From contig NZ_AUEQ01000006.1 in assembly GCF_000426065.1 (NCBI RefSeq), positions 372,001 through 436,000 on the forward strand: DNA of 64,000 nt, given 5' to 3'. The notes below the pieces were generated by a model that saw only the letters and a list, made by a program, of their open reading frames with translations, did no database searches and was not told the DNA's origin. This document shows positions 35,745 to 44,705 of this stretch, one piece after another (the first letter of the stretch is position 1; each line of letters opens with the position of its first letter). Made by a program: the position numbers and the translations under genes. Origin of the DNA: Mycobacterium sp. URHD0025 (lineage in GTDB: Bacteria; Actinomycetota; Actinomycetes; Mycobacteriales; Mycobacteriaceae).

Positions 35745-36949
35745 CCGGCGTCCGGCCCCGACTCACGTACCGGCCGGTGCTCGCGGCGTTCTTCTCTGGA
35801 CGTGCGTGACGAGGCATGGGTGGCCGCGCCGCAGTGCGGGCAGAACGACATATCGGGCACGACGTGGCCACAGCGCGGGCAGAAGATGGGTTGGTCGGAC
35901 GCGACCTCGTCCTGCGCTTCGTGCAGCAGCGCCAGATGCAGACCGACGCGCAGCGCCAGCACTGCCGTCAGCGCTACGGCGATGTGCACTCCCAACTGGA
36001 ACCACTGGGGGATCCGGGCCACGTCGACCAGACCCAGCGCGGTGTAGATGACCAGCACCGCAAACGCGCAGGAATACATCACCAGCCGGACATAGCCGAC
36101 GTGTTTGCCGGCTTTGGTGGCGGGGCGGGTGAACCACAACGCCGCACCGATCAGACCACCGATGGACGCTGCGGTCAAAGGTACTGCGATACCGCGGATT
36201 CCAGCTTCGACCAGCAGCCCGGACAGTGGGCGATTGTGCGCCACCATGCCCGTGGTGAGCTGTGGTGCCAGCCGGGTCAGGGTGGCCGCCGCGGTGAACG
36301 CCGTCGCGCCGAGTGCGCCGATCATGAAGCCGTCCAACGATTCCCGGCTCGACGGCCGTGACAGTCGCACCACTACGGCAGGCATCAGCATCAAGATTGC
36401 GCCGCCCAGCGGAATCCCCAAGCCGTTGCGAACGATCCGGGATCCGGTCATCCCGGCCCCGAGCGGGACGCCGTAGGACTTGGCCATGATGTGGCCGGTG
36501 AGTAGCACCCACCCGACACCCAGCACGATTCCCACGATCATGGTCAATGCCAGATTGGTTCGCCGCAGGTCGCGGAAGGCATCGGACTCATAGAGATAGA
36601 TCAGGAAAAGCAAGGGAAGGCCGAGGGCCGCCACTGCGATCAGCGCCGCGGGCAGCCGCAGCAGTGCGCAGGCCACGAGTCCGGCCAGAAGGCCCAGCAT
36701 GGCCACCCGGAACGGGGTTCGCGATTGGTGCGACAGGTGCGGGAACAGCGAGCTGGCGATCGACGGGCGCAGCAGATGCTCGTCGGGTGCGACGCAAGAC
36801 GCACTGAGGCGCAACCACTCCGGTCCGTCTCCCCGCTCTTTGTCGAGCGGCACCCCACACAGGCCGCAGTACTTGCCGTCGGGCACGTCGACCTTGCAGA
36901 CACGGCACTCGGTGGTGGGGACGTCGGTGTCGCCAGGCGTGTCGGTCAT
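35741..36949 (-). CDS. Zinc-ribbon multi-pass membrane protein (split partner)
   Basis: 402 residues. Zinc ribbons at about 14-33 (CRVCKVDVPDGKYCGLCG) and near 360 (CPRCGHVVPDMSFCPHCG) bracket roughly eight membrane helices. Similar along its whole length to the membrane part of the 595-residue fused protein. Both Cys-x2-Cys pairs at each ribbon are intact. ATG at 36949 overlaps the S53 protease stop by 4 bases, and its own stop overlaps the next start, so protease, membrane protein and extracytoplasmic protein are made in a tightly coupled row. Function unknown. Confidence 0.78.
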   Translation of the reverse strand: MTDTPGDTDVPTTECRVCKVDVPDGKYCGLCGVPLDKERGDGPEWLRLSASCVAPDEHLLRPSIASSLFPHLSHQSRTPFRVAMLGLLAGLVACALLRLPAALIAVAALGLPLLFLIYLYESDAFRDLRRTNLALTMIVGIVLGVGWVLLTGHIMAKSYGVPLGAGMTGSRIVRNGLGIPLGGAILMLMPAVVVRLSRPSSRESLDGFMIGALGATAFTAAATLTRLAPQLTTGMVAHNRPLSGLLVEAGIRGIAVPLTAASIGGLIGAALWFTRPATKAGKHVGYVRLVMYSCAFAVLVIYTALGLVDVARIPQWFQLGVHIAVALTAVLALRVGLHLALLHEAQDEVASDQPIFCPRCGHVVPDMSFCPHCGAATHASSRTSREERREHRPVRESGPDAG

Positions 36950-38577
36950 CGGCGCGCCTTCTGCAGGACGAGAAGATTCTTGGCGAGGTTCTCGACGTCT
37001 GGTGTGCCCAGCCCGGTCACCAGGTCGTAGCCCGGCGCGGCGGTGGCCACCGCGTTGCCGCCGAGGGTGACGTCGCGGAAAGCCGGCAGCGGAGCTCCTT
37101 TGGCGATGCGGTACAGCAGCGGATTGAGGTCGCCGAGCGCACGGCCACCGTTGGCGATCAGGTACTGATTCATCACCGCGGCCATGGCGGCCCACAGCGG
37201 TGCGGACTGTGAGGTGCCCCCGCCGACCAGAACCTGGCCGTTGAGAACGATTTTCACTCCGGTGAACGGGTCTGCGACGGCGGCGATATCCGGGGTCAGC
37301 CGCTTCTGGTCGCCACCGGCTTCGGTGCTGCCTGGTGCGGAGAGTCCGTGCTGCCAGTCCGGGCGGTCGAACAGGGATGACACCCCGCCGCCGGTACCCT
37401 GCGACAGCGGGACGTCGAACCAGGCCTGTTCGGCCAGCCAGTCGCCGTCGGCGTCAGTGGACAGTGTCGTGCCACCGACATCTGTCATCTCCGGTACCGA
37501 GGCGACCGAGTCCAGGCCGATGTCATCCTTACCGGGCGCGGACGACCAGTCTTGTCCGCCTTTGCATTCCAGCCCGGCCAGATCACCGCTGGCGTTGAAG
37601 GCCGTGGTGCCGTGGGTGTGTGCGGTGGCAAGTGCCGAGCGGACGGGGGCGAGATCGGCCGCGGTGATCAACTTGTCGCAGCCCCAGCCGATCGAGAAGC
37701 TCCACACCGCGCCGGGGAACTGCTGGTCCGCGGACTCCAGCATCTTCCCGATCTTCTCGTAGGCGCCGTCGCCCTGAACGGTCGGCCGGGCATTGATGAC
37801 GACCTTCTGCGCATCCGGGGCGATGGCATGGGCGACCTGCAGATCCATCGTGGTCTCACCGCGGGGTGCACTCGGCTGCCCACCGACCACCGTGGGAGTG
37901 AACCTGGGCAGGTCGAAGGTGGTGGCGAAGGTGTCAAGATCGGTCTGATCGAATCCGTCGAATGCGAAGAACACGATGGTGGTGCCCTTGCCGGTGAACC
38001 CCTGTGCGGCCAGGCCGGCGAGGTTGTAGGTGTGGAGCACACCCTTCGGGGTCAGCCCCTGGTCCGGAACATCGGTCGGCAGGTTTCGCAGGTCCGGCAG
38101 CGACATCCGGTACGGCGTGTAGCCCAGGATGCGGCCGACCTCGGTGACCTCACCGGACAGCGGCTCGGGGATCGACGGCTGCTGCGGTGAGGCGTAGAAC
38201 TCCTGACCGCGCCGGCCCCGGTAGTCGTGGATGTCCACTCCGAAAGCGGTGGCCATGTCGGCGGACCGGCCTTCTGCGATCGCCCATGCGTTGCCGGGTG
38301 TCCACCGGATCGACAGTGAGCGCTCCTCGGCCCACCGGAACAGCATCGCCGGCCGGTTGGCGTTGAGCAGCGTCATGGTGAGTTGTGCCGAGCCGTCATC
38401 GGCGGTACCGAGATCGGTTGAGGCAGAAAGCAGTTGGGCGTACGGGCCATTGATCTCGGTGGGCCCGTACGCCCAATTGCGCGGCGCGGGAGTGGTCCGC
38501 AGGTCGGAGACCAGCAGGGCGCTGAACAAGGTCAGCACCAGTAGCGCCCGTCGGGGGGCGATGTTCATCCCGGCCAT
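36946..38577 (-). CDS. Exported S53 (sedolisin/kumamolisin-type) serine-carboxyl peptidase
   Basis: 543 residues. N-terminal signal sequence (RRALLVLTLFSALLVSDL), a pro-domain to about residue 160 (TMTLLNANRPAMLFRWAEER; AFGVDIHDYRGRRGQEFYA) and a catalytic domain. All S53 elements are visible: Glu/Asp in GETTMDLQVAHAIAPDAQ, the oxyanion Asp in FNASGDLAGLECKG, the nucleophile Ser in GGGTSQSAPLWAA and the calcium-binding end DVTLGGNAVATAAPGYDLVTG. S53 enzymes self-activate at acidic pH, so activity in an acidic niche is plausible. Membrane-protein genes follow with ATGA overlap; the protease may process or be tethered by them. Start could also be the ATG at 38568. Confidence 0.87.
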   Translation of the reverse strand: MAGMNIAPRRALLVLTLFSALLVSDLRTTPAPRNWAYGPTEINGPYAQLLSASTDLGTADDGSAQLTMTLLNANRPAMLFRWAEERSLSIRWTPGNAWAIAEGRSADMATAFGVDIHDYRGRRGQEFYASPQQPSIPEPLSGEVTEVGRILGYTPYRMSLPDLRNLPTDVPDQGLTPKGVLHTYNLAGLAAQGFTGKGTTIVFFAFDGFDQTDLDTFATTFDLPRFTPTVVGGQPSAPRGETTMDLQVAHAIAPDAQKVVINARPTVQGDGAYEKIGKMLESADQQFPGAVWSFSIGWGCDKLITAADLAPVRSALATAHTHGTTAFNASGDLAGLECKGGQDWSSAPGKDDIGLDSVASVPEMTDVGGTTLSTDADGDWLAEQAWFDVPLSQGTGGGVSSLFDRPDWQHGLSAPGSTEAGGDQKRLTPDIAAVADPFTGVKIVLNGQVLVGGGTSQSAPLWAAMAAVMNQYLIANGGRALGDLNPLLYRIAKGAPLPAFRDVTLGGNAVATAAPGYDLVTGLGTPDVENLAKNLLVLQKARR

Positions 38578-38608
38578 CGGCGAACGACCGACTTTCTGTG
38601 CTCCGCGT

Positions 38609-38896
38609 CTAGTTGTCGCCGGGGATGGCGGTCGGCGCCGGCGGCGCCTTGACCCCAGGCGTGAACAAGTTTCCGCCGGTGGGGTTGATCGACTTCTCGG
38701 TCGGCTCGACCGATGGCGGCGGCGGGGCGGGGGAAGCCGGTGTGGTGGTGGTTGTCGTCGTCGTGGTGGTCGGTGTGGTGGTCTCGGGACCCTTCTTCTC
38801 CTCGGTCCCGCACGCCGCGGTGAACGAGATCATCCCGATGACTGCCGCACCGCCCGCGATGACGGTGAGCCGACGAGTCAACTGCCCAGACTTCAT
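38609..38896 (-). CDS. Small Thr-rich lipoprotein (paralogue)
   Basis: 95 residues. Signal peptide with lipobox (ISFTAAC), then a run of ten Thr and a Pro-rich stretch (PASPAPPPPSVEPTEKSI), ending in GGNLFTPGVKAPPAP. Parallel to the lipoprotein at 34600-34881, which also precedes a zinc-ribbon/extracytoplasmic module. ATG at 38896 has GAGGAC upstream; the open frame above it to 39145 is not convincing coding sequence. First gene of the minus-strand protease cluster, 31 bases from the S53 gene. Confidence 0.7.
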   Translation of the reverse strand: MKSGQLTRRLTVIAGGAAVIGMISFTAACGTEEKKGPETTTPTTTTTTTTTTPASPAPPPPSVEPTEKSINPTGGNLFTPGVKAPPAPTAIPGDN

Positions 38897-39137
38897 GATG
38901 GTGTCCTCACTGTCCCCCGTGCTGTTACAAGAATTGCCTTCGGCGAATCGCGGTGGATTCCCACTACCTGCAACGCAAATCGTGGCCCAGTCCCATCCCG
39001 AAGCGGGTTCTGGTGGACCGAACTCTAACTGAAGGTCCGGACCGTTGCAGAACCATTCCGACCGGCCCTCTCTTCCGGGGGCGGCGGCCGTCTCCCGCAG
39101 CTTGACGCTGTCGGAGGGTGGGTGTTTACTCGAGCCA

Positions 39138-39153
39138 TCGAACATGCATTCGA
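39138..39153. promoter_or_regulatory. LexA (SOS) box of imuA'-imuB
   Basis: TCGAACATGCATTCGA matches the mycobacterial SOS consensus TCGAAC-N4-GTTCGA with one mismatch (A for G in the right half). It lies 36 bases before the imuA' GTG. Confidence 0.88.
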
Positions 39154-39189
39154 AAGTGGTGATGTACAGATGATGCGGGAGGTGTTGTT

Positions 39190-39897
39190 GTGACTGCTGC
39201 GACAGAGTCGAATCTACACCTGCTCACCCGCTCCGAACAGGTAGAACACCTCCGGCGCAAGATTGCCTCGGTGTCGGGCAAGGTCGGCCAAGCGCATCGT
39301 GGCGCACCCCGGACCGCGACGGCGGTTCCGGCCCGGGAATCTTTGCTGGAGCCGCCCGAGGCGCTGGTTGAGACGTTGCCCGAGGGCCTGCCGACGATGC
39401 TGCCACGCGGGTCCGTCGCGGTGGCCGCGGGTGCCCGGTCGCTGTCGCTGGGTTTGGTGGCGGCGGTGACGGCTGCGGGCGGGCATGCGGTGATCATCGG
39501 GCAACCCGATGTCGGCCTGCTGGCGGCCGTGGAGATGGGTGCCGACCTGAGCCGGCTCGCGGTGATCCCCGATCCGGGCGCCGACCCGGTCGAGGTGGCT
39601 GCGGTGCTGATGGACGGGATGGATCTGGTGGTGCTCGGGTTGGGCGGGCGTTCGGTGCCGCCGAGTCGGGCCCGGGTGATGGTGGCACGGGCCAGGCAGA
39701 AGGGCTGCACCCTGCTGGTCACCGACGGGGACTGGCAGGGCGCATCGGCTCGACTGGAGGCCCGGGTGTGCGGTTATGAGGTGGCCGGTGCCGGCCGGGA
39801 CGTCCCGCTGCCCGGGCGTGGCCGGATCAGCCGGGTCCGGCTGGCCATGCGGGCCCGGGGACGGGGTGCCGGATCGGCTTGTGCGGTAGGCGGATAG
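39190..39897 (+). CDS. imuA': ImuA', accessory factor of the SOS mutasome
   Basis: 235 residues. Degenerate RecA/SulA-like protein that, with ImuB and DnaE2, carries out damage-induced mutagenic repair in mycobacteria. The N-terminal helix ([20 protein letters not shown]) and the Ala/Gly-rich core ([38 protein letters not shown]) fit ImuA'; no canonical Walker A is present. GTG at 39190 has GGGAGG 6-7 bases upstream. Followed 3 bases later by imuB. LexA control through the box at 39138. Confidence 0.9.
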   Translation: MTAATESNLHLLTRSEQVEHLRRKIASVSGKVGQAHRGAPRTATAVPARESLLEPPEALVETLPEGLPTMLPRGSVAVAAGARSLSLGLVAAVTAAGGHAVIIGQPDVGLLAAVEMGADLSRLAVIPDPGADPVEVAAVLMDGMDLVVLGLGGRSVPPSRARVMVARARQKGCTLLVTDGDWQGASARLEARVCGYEVAGAGRDVPLPGRGRISRVRLAMRARGRGAGSACAVGG

Positions 39898-39900
39898 CTC

Positions 39901-41490
39901 GTGCCCGCGGATTCCAGGGTGCTGGCCCTCTGGTGTATGGACTGGCCGGCGGTGGCCGCCGCGGCCGCGGCAGGTCTGACCTCGACGGTGCCGGTCGCGG
40001 TCACCCTGGCCAACCGGGTGATCGCCTGCTCGGCGTCGGCGCGTGCGACCGGGGTACGGCGCGGCCTGCGCCGTCGTGAGGCGCAGGCCCGGTCCCCGCA
40101 ACTACATGTCGTCACAGCCGATCCGGCCAGGGACGCCCGTCATTTCGAGAACGTGACGCTTGCCGTGGACGATCTGGTGCCGCGTGCCGAGGTACTGCGT
40201 CCGGGACTGCTGGTGCTCTCGGTGCGGGGCGCGGCACGGTACTTCGGGTCCGAACCGGTTGCGGCCGAACGATTGATCGATGCCGTCGCCGCGGCGGGAG
40301 CGGAATGCCAGGTCGGTATCGCCGATCAGCTTTCCACCGCGGTCTTCGCCGCGCGGGCGGGTTGCATCGTCGAACCCGGGGACGACGCGCGGTTCCTGTC
40401 CGGGCTGTCGATCCGGCAGTTGGCCACCGAACCGGCCCTGGCCGCTCCCGGCCGCGAGGATCTGGCAGACCTCTTGTGGCGGATGGGCATCCGGACTCTG
40501 GGGCAGTTCGCCGAGTTGTCCCGGACCGATGTCGCCTCCCGGTTCGGGGCCGATGCGGTGGCGGCGCACCGGTTCGCCTGTGGAGAACCCGACCGCGGCC
40601 CCTCCGGGCGGGATCCGGACACTGAACTCGATGCGGTGATGAACTGTGATCCGCCGATCGAAAGGGTCGATGCCGCAGCCTTCGCGGGACGGTCACTGGC
40701 CAGTGATCTGCATCGTCATCTGGAGGCGGCCGGGGTGGGCTGCACCCGGCTGGCCATCCATGCAGTCACCGCCAATGGTGAAGAGCTGGAACGGGTCTGG
40801 CGGTGTGCTGAACCGTTGACCGAGGACGCCACCGCCGATCGGGTGCGCTGGCAGCTGGACGGCTGGCTGAACCGCCGCACGTCTGAGCGGCCCACCGCCC
40901 CGGTCACGGTGTTGCGCCTGCGCCCGGTGGAGGTGGTGTCGGCGGCGGCGCTGCAATTGCCGCTGTGGGGCGGGATCGGCGAGGAGGACCGGTTGCGGGC
41001 GCGGCGTGCGCTGTTGCGGGTTCAGGGACTGCTCGGGCCCGAAGCAGTGCAGGTGCCGGTGCTCAGTGGCGGTCGCGGGCCGGCCGAGCGCATCACCTTC
41101 ACGCCGTTGGGGGACGAGCCGGTGCCACGAGCCGACCCGCGCCAACCCTGGCCCGGCCAGTTGCCCGAGCCCTCACCGACCGTACTGCTCGATGATCCGG
41201 TGGAACTTCTTGACAGCCAAGGAAACCCGGTCCGGGTCACCGGCCGCGGATTGTTCTCGTCCGACCCGGCGCAGCTGGCCGGTGCGGGCCGCCGCGACGG
41301 CAGGCTGCGCTGGTGGGCGGGGCCGTGGCCGGTCGACGAGCGGTGGTGGGATCCGGAGAACCGCGGGGCCGGCCGCACTGCGCGGGTCCAGGTGCTGCTG
41401 GGCAGTCACGAGAAGGCCGGGGAAGAGGATATGGCTCTGCTGCTGTGCTACCGGCAGCGTCGGTGGTATCTGGAGGGTGCCTATGAATGA
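39901..41490 (+). CDS. imuB: ImuB, catalytically inactive Y-family polymerase-like hub
   Basis: 529 residues. Y-family polymerase fold (ALWCMDWPAVAAAA at the site of the first catalytic strand, GVRRGLRRREAQ, a helix-hairpin-helix in MGIRTLGQFAELSRTDVASR), but the catalytic carboxylate pattern is not maintained, as is known for ImuB. A beta-clamp-binding motif QLPLWG is present near residue 352. ImuB bridges DnaE2 and ImuA' to the sliding clamp. GTG start at 39901. In the same SOS operon as imuA'. Confidence 0.92.
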   Translation: MPADSRVLALWCMDWPAVAAAAAAGLTSTVPVAVTLANRVIACSASARATGVRRGLRRREAQARSPQLHVVTADPARDARHFENVTLAVDDLVPRAEVLRPGLLVLSVRGAARYFGSEPVAAERLIDAVAAAGAECQVGIADQLSTAVFAARAGCIVEPGDDARFLSGLSIRQLATEPALAAPGREDLADLLWRMGIRTLGQFAELSRTDVASRFGADAVAAHRFACGEPDRGPSGRDPDTELDAVMNCDPPIERVDAAAFAGRSLASDLHRHLEAAGVGCTRLAIHAVTANGEELERVWRCAEPLTEDATADRVRWQLDGWLNRRTSERPTAPVTVLRLRPVEVVSAAALQLPLWGGIGEEDRLRARRALLRVQGLLGPEAVQVPVLSGGRGPAERITFTPLGDEPVPRADPRQPWPGQLPEPSPTVLLDDPVELLDSQGNPVRVTGRGLFSSDPAQLAGAGRRDGRLRWWAGPWPVDERWWDPENRGAGRTARVQVLLGSHEKAGEEDMALLLCYRQRRWYLEGAYE

Positions 41491-41530
41491 GAGCCTTTGA
41501 CTTGCTTGATATTCGCGGCCGGCGCAGCCG

Positions 41531-42565
41531 CTAGCCGAGGCTCCTGGCGAAAGCCCCGACCCGGCTGATGAACCGGTCGAAGAACACCGTCGGATCGACC
41601 TCGGTACCGATGAGCGCATTGGGCGGGCGGCCCCAGTGTCCGCGCCAGTCCGCCACTGTCATACCGCGGGTCAGGGTGCCGCTCAGCTCGACATCGACCG
41701 TGGTTTCGCGGTAGCTCACCAACTCCGGGTCCAACGCGACCGCGGCGGCAAGAGGATCGTGCAGGTGCGCCAGGTACCCGTCGCCCGTGTCGAAGTGGAA
41801 TTCGAAATAGAACCGCATGGCGTCTTCGAGCACGCGGATCAACGGGTTGTCCGCTGTCGACCGGGTGCCCCGCTCGTCGAGCACGCTCATCGGCGCCGAC
41901 GGCGCTCGTGACGCGGATGCCAGCCGGTTCAGCAGCGCGGGTGTCATCGCGATGTTCTCGGTGAGGTTGAGGCCCAGCACGATTGGCACATGGGCCGCGT
42001 CATCGAGACCCCAGGCGGCGTTCCAGGCGCTGAACACCTCGGCGGCGGATTCGGGGTCCACGCTGATGTTCCACTCCGACACCGGAGTGGTGTTGCCGCG
42101 GTAGTCGAACGCCCCGCCCATGATCACCAGCCTGCGCAGCAGCTTGGGCAGCGTGGGCTCGGCGCGCATGGCCAGCGCCAGGTTGGTCAGCGGGCCGGTG
42201 GCCAGACCGATCAATTCGCCCGGGTGCGCCCTCGCGGCACGCACCCAGGCCTCAGCTGCGTCGTGGGCGGTGAGCAGCCGGTCGGTATCGGGCAATTGCG
42301 CGTAGCCCAGGCCCTGCGGCCCGTGGGTGTCCTCGGCGGTGCGCAGGGGCGCACTCAACGGCTGGTCGGCCCCTTTGGAGACCGGGATCCCGGTCACTCC
42401 GCACAGCTCCAGCAGGCCCAGGTTGTTGGCGCAGACCTGTTGGACCCCAATGTTTCCCGCTGTGGAGGCGATGCCGACCAACTCGGCTTCCGGGCTGGCC
42501 AGCAGATACGCCAGCGCCATGGCGTCGTCGACACCGGTGTCGACATCGGCGAACACGGGCATCAT
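41531..42565 (-). CDS. iunH: Nucleoside hydrolase (IunH-like)
   Basis: 344 residues. N-terminal DVDTGVDDAMAL is the Asp-rich Ca2+ site of nucleoside hydrolases; ATGPLTNLALAMR, VIMGGAFDYRGN and the C-terminal HLHDPLAAAVALDP supply the remaining substrate and metal ligands. It splits ribonucleosides into base and ribose, a salvage step. The position next to imuB and acrA1 matches Rv3393 (iunH). ATG at 42565 is used (MMPVFADVDTG); a GTG at 42595 about 8 bases after a TATCGT -10-like hexamer is a leaderless alternative. Convergent with imuB, 40 bases apart. Confidence 0.88.
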   Translation of the reverse strand: MMPVFADVDTGVDDAMALAYLLASPEAELVGIASTAGNIGVQQVCANNLGLLELCGVTGIPVSKGADQPLSAPLRTAEDTHGPQGLGYAQLPDTDRLLTAHDAAEAWVRAARAHPGELIGLATGPLTNLALAMRAEPTLPKLLRRLVIMGGAFDYRGNTTPVSEWNISVDPESAAEVFSAWNAAWGLDDAAHVPIVLGLNLTENIAMTPALLNRLASASRAPSAPMSVLDERGTRSTADNPLIRVLEDAMRFYFEFHFDTGDGYLAHLHDPLAAAVALDPELVSYRETTVDVELSGTLTRGMTVADWRGHWGRPPNALIGTEVDPTVFFDRFISRVGAFARSLG

Positions 42566-42620
42566 CGGTTCGCCGCTCTGCAGCGGTGGCGTCACGCCGT
42601 CAACGATAAGACCCGGCCGA

Positions 42621-44636
42621 CTACCAGTGCACGCCGGGCACCAGCCGCACCGCCCGCTTGACCGGGCGGGCCACCGACCGCGGGACCCGCAGGGTGCGGG
42701 TGTTGCGGACCGGCCGCTTGGGCCGCCGTGGCGCACTCTCCGTGTCCTCGGCGCCGTCCACCCCGCGCGCGGCCGCCGAGTCCGGATAGCCGAGATACAG
42801 CTGATGCAGAACGCGGCGAGACAGTTTCGGGGTGAGGTAGTTGCCGAAATCCGCGACGGTACCCAGCGGCGTGTCGATCCGGGCCGGTTTCTCCACCAGG
42901 CCGCGTACCACCATGGCCGCGGCATGCTCGGCGGAGATCGGCGGCACCGGGTTGAGCTTGCGCGACGGTGCGATCATCGGCGTCTTCACCAGGGGCATAT
43001 GGATATTGGTGAAGGTGATGTGGTCCGAGAGGGTTTCGGTGCCGACCACTTCGGAGAAGGCATCGAGCGCGGCCTTGGACGGAAGATAGGCGCTGTACTT
43101 CGGGCTGTTGGCCTGCACTCCGGCGCTGGACACGTTGACCACGTGGCCGAACCGGCGCTCGCGCCAGTGCGGCAGCAGCGCCAGCACCATGCGGACCGAG
43201 CCGAAGTAGTTGACCGCCATCACCCTTTCGTAGTCGTGCAGCCGGTCCGTCGAGTTCACCACCGACCGGCGGATGGACCGGCCCGCGTTGTTCACCAGGT
43301 AGTCGACGTGGCCGAAGCGGCCGAGAATGTCCTTGACGGTGTGCTCGACCGACGCCGAATCGGTGACGTCACAGGTGAACGCGTAGGCCTGCCCGCCGGC
43401 CGAACGGATTTCGGCGATGAGATCGTCGAGCGCCTCACCATTGCGGGCCAGGGCGAAGACGCAGGCGCCCCGGTCGGCCACCGCGATGGCCGAGGCCCGG
43501 CCGATGCCGCTGGAGGCGCCGGTGATGATGACGTGTTTGCCGACCAGGGGACCGGCCGGGTCGTTGCGCCGTGCCCGGTCGGGATCGAGGTGCTCAGCCC
43601 AGTACCGCCACAGTTTTGGTGCGTACGTGCGGAATTCGGGCACCGCGATGCCGGTACCGCGCAGCGCGGCGGTGGCATTGTCGGCGGTGAAGGTCGGCCG
43701 CAACTCGACCACGTCGAGTACCTCGCCGGGGATGCCCAGCTGGGTGGCGACGATGTTGCGCACCGCCTTGACCCGCCCTCGTGCCCGCAACACCGGTGCC
43801 GCGGTGGCCCGGGGCAGTGAGCCGCGCAGCGGGGGCAGTCCGGCCTCGCCCGCCACCCCGCGGTAGATGTCGCGCAGCCCGATGGTCTTCGGGGCGGTGA
43901 GGTGGAACGTCTCACCGTCCTTGTCCTCGGCGTGCATCAAGGCGACCATCGCGTCAGCTACGTAATCCACTGGCACGACGTTGGTCCGGCCCGAGTCGGG
44001 CAGCATCATCGGCGTGAACTTAGGAAGTCCAGCCAGCGCGGCCAATATTCCGAAGAAGTAGTACGGGCCGTCGATCTTGTCCATCTCGCCGGTCTGCGAA
44101 TCGCCGACCACGACGGCCGGGCGGTACACCCGGTAGCGCAGGCCGGGTGTCGAACGCACCAGCAGCTCGGCCTCGAACTTGGTCTGGTGATACGGCGTGG
44201 GCAGGTCCTGGGCGACATCGAAATCGTCCTCGGTGAACACGCCCCGATGGTTTCCGGCCACCGCGATCGAGGACACATGGTGCAACGTTGCGTCAAGGCG
44301 CCGGGCCAGCTCGATCACCGCGCGGGTGCCGTCGACATTGGCGGCCCGCTGCTCGGATTCACCGACGGTCATGTCGTAGATGGCCGCACAGTGCACCACG
44401 TGCGCGACGTCCCCGAGCTCGGCGATATCGGTGTCGGTGAGGCCGAGGTCAGCCGCGGTCAGATCGCCGACCAGCGGTTTCACCCGCTCATCCCAATCTT
44501 GGGCCAGCCGCTCGAACCGCGTCAACGACTCACGGCGTACCAGTGCCCACACTTCGGCACCGGTGTCGCGGGACAGAATCCGGGTGATCACCCGGCGGCC
44601 GATAAACCCGGTACCGCCGGTAACGACATAACGCAT
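42621..44636 (-). CDS. acrA1: AcrA1-like bifunctional fatty acyl-CoA reductase
   Basis: 671 residues, two SDR-type domains. The N-terminal extended SDR (about 1-360) has TGGTGFIG, and YHQTKFEAE with its Y-x-x-x-K; this is the acyl-CoA/ACP reductase part. The C-terminal classical SDR (about 370-600) has TGASSGIGRA, NNAGRS, and YSAYLPSKAA. Such proteins reduce long-chain acyl-CoA to aldehyde and alcohol for wax esters (M. tuberculosis Rv3391/acrA1). Basic C-terminus (RPKRPVRNTRTLRVPRS) may contact membrane. The start MRYVVTGGTGF (44636) follows the known orthologue; an ATG three codons earlier (44645) is possible. Confidence 0.9.
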   Translation of the reverse strand: MRYVVTGGTGFIGRRVITRILSRDTGAEVWALVRRESLTRFERLAQDWDERVKPLVGDLTAADLGLTDTDIAELGDVAHVVHCAAIYDMTVGESEQRAANVDGTRAVIELARRLDATLHHVSSIAVAGNHRGVFTEDDFDVAQDLPTPYHQTKFEAELLVRSTPGLRYRVYRPAVVVGDSQTGEMDKIDGPYYFFGILAALAGLPKFTPMMLPDSGRTNVVPVDYVADAMVALMHAEDKDGETFHLTAPKTIGLRDIYRGVAGEAGLPPLRGSLPRATAAPVLRARGRVKAVRNIVATQLGIPGEVLDVVELRPTFTADNATAALRGTGIAVPEFRTYAPKLWRYWAEHLDPDRARRNDPAGPLVGKHVIITGASSGIGRASAIAVADRGACVFALARNGEALDDLIAEIRSAGGQAYAFTCDVTDSASVEHTVKDILGRFGHVDYLVNNAGRSIRRSVVNSTDRLHDYERVMAVNYFGSVRMVLALLPHWRERRFGHVVNVSSAGVQANSPKYSAYLPSKAALDAFSEVVGTETLSDHITFTNIHMPLVKTPMIAPSRKLNPVPPISAEHAAAMVVRGLVEKPARIDTPLGTVADFGNYLTPKLSRRVLHQLYLGYPDSAAARGVDGAEDTESAPRRPKRPVRNTRTLRVPRSVARPVKRAVRLVPGVHW

Positions 44637-44705
44637 GCGAGCCATCGTGGCCCTAGATCGGGCAAACGTCAACAAGGGCGGTCGACTCAACTATCGTCGG
44701 CACGC

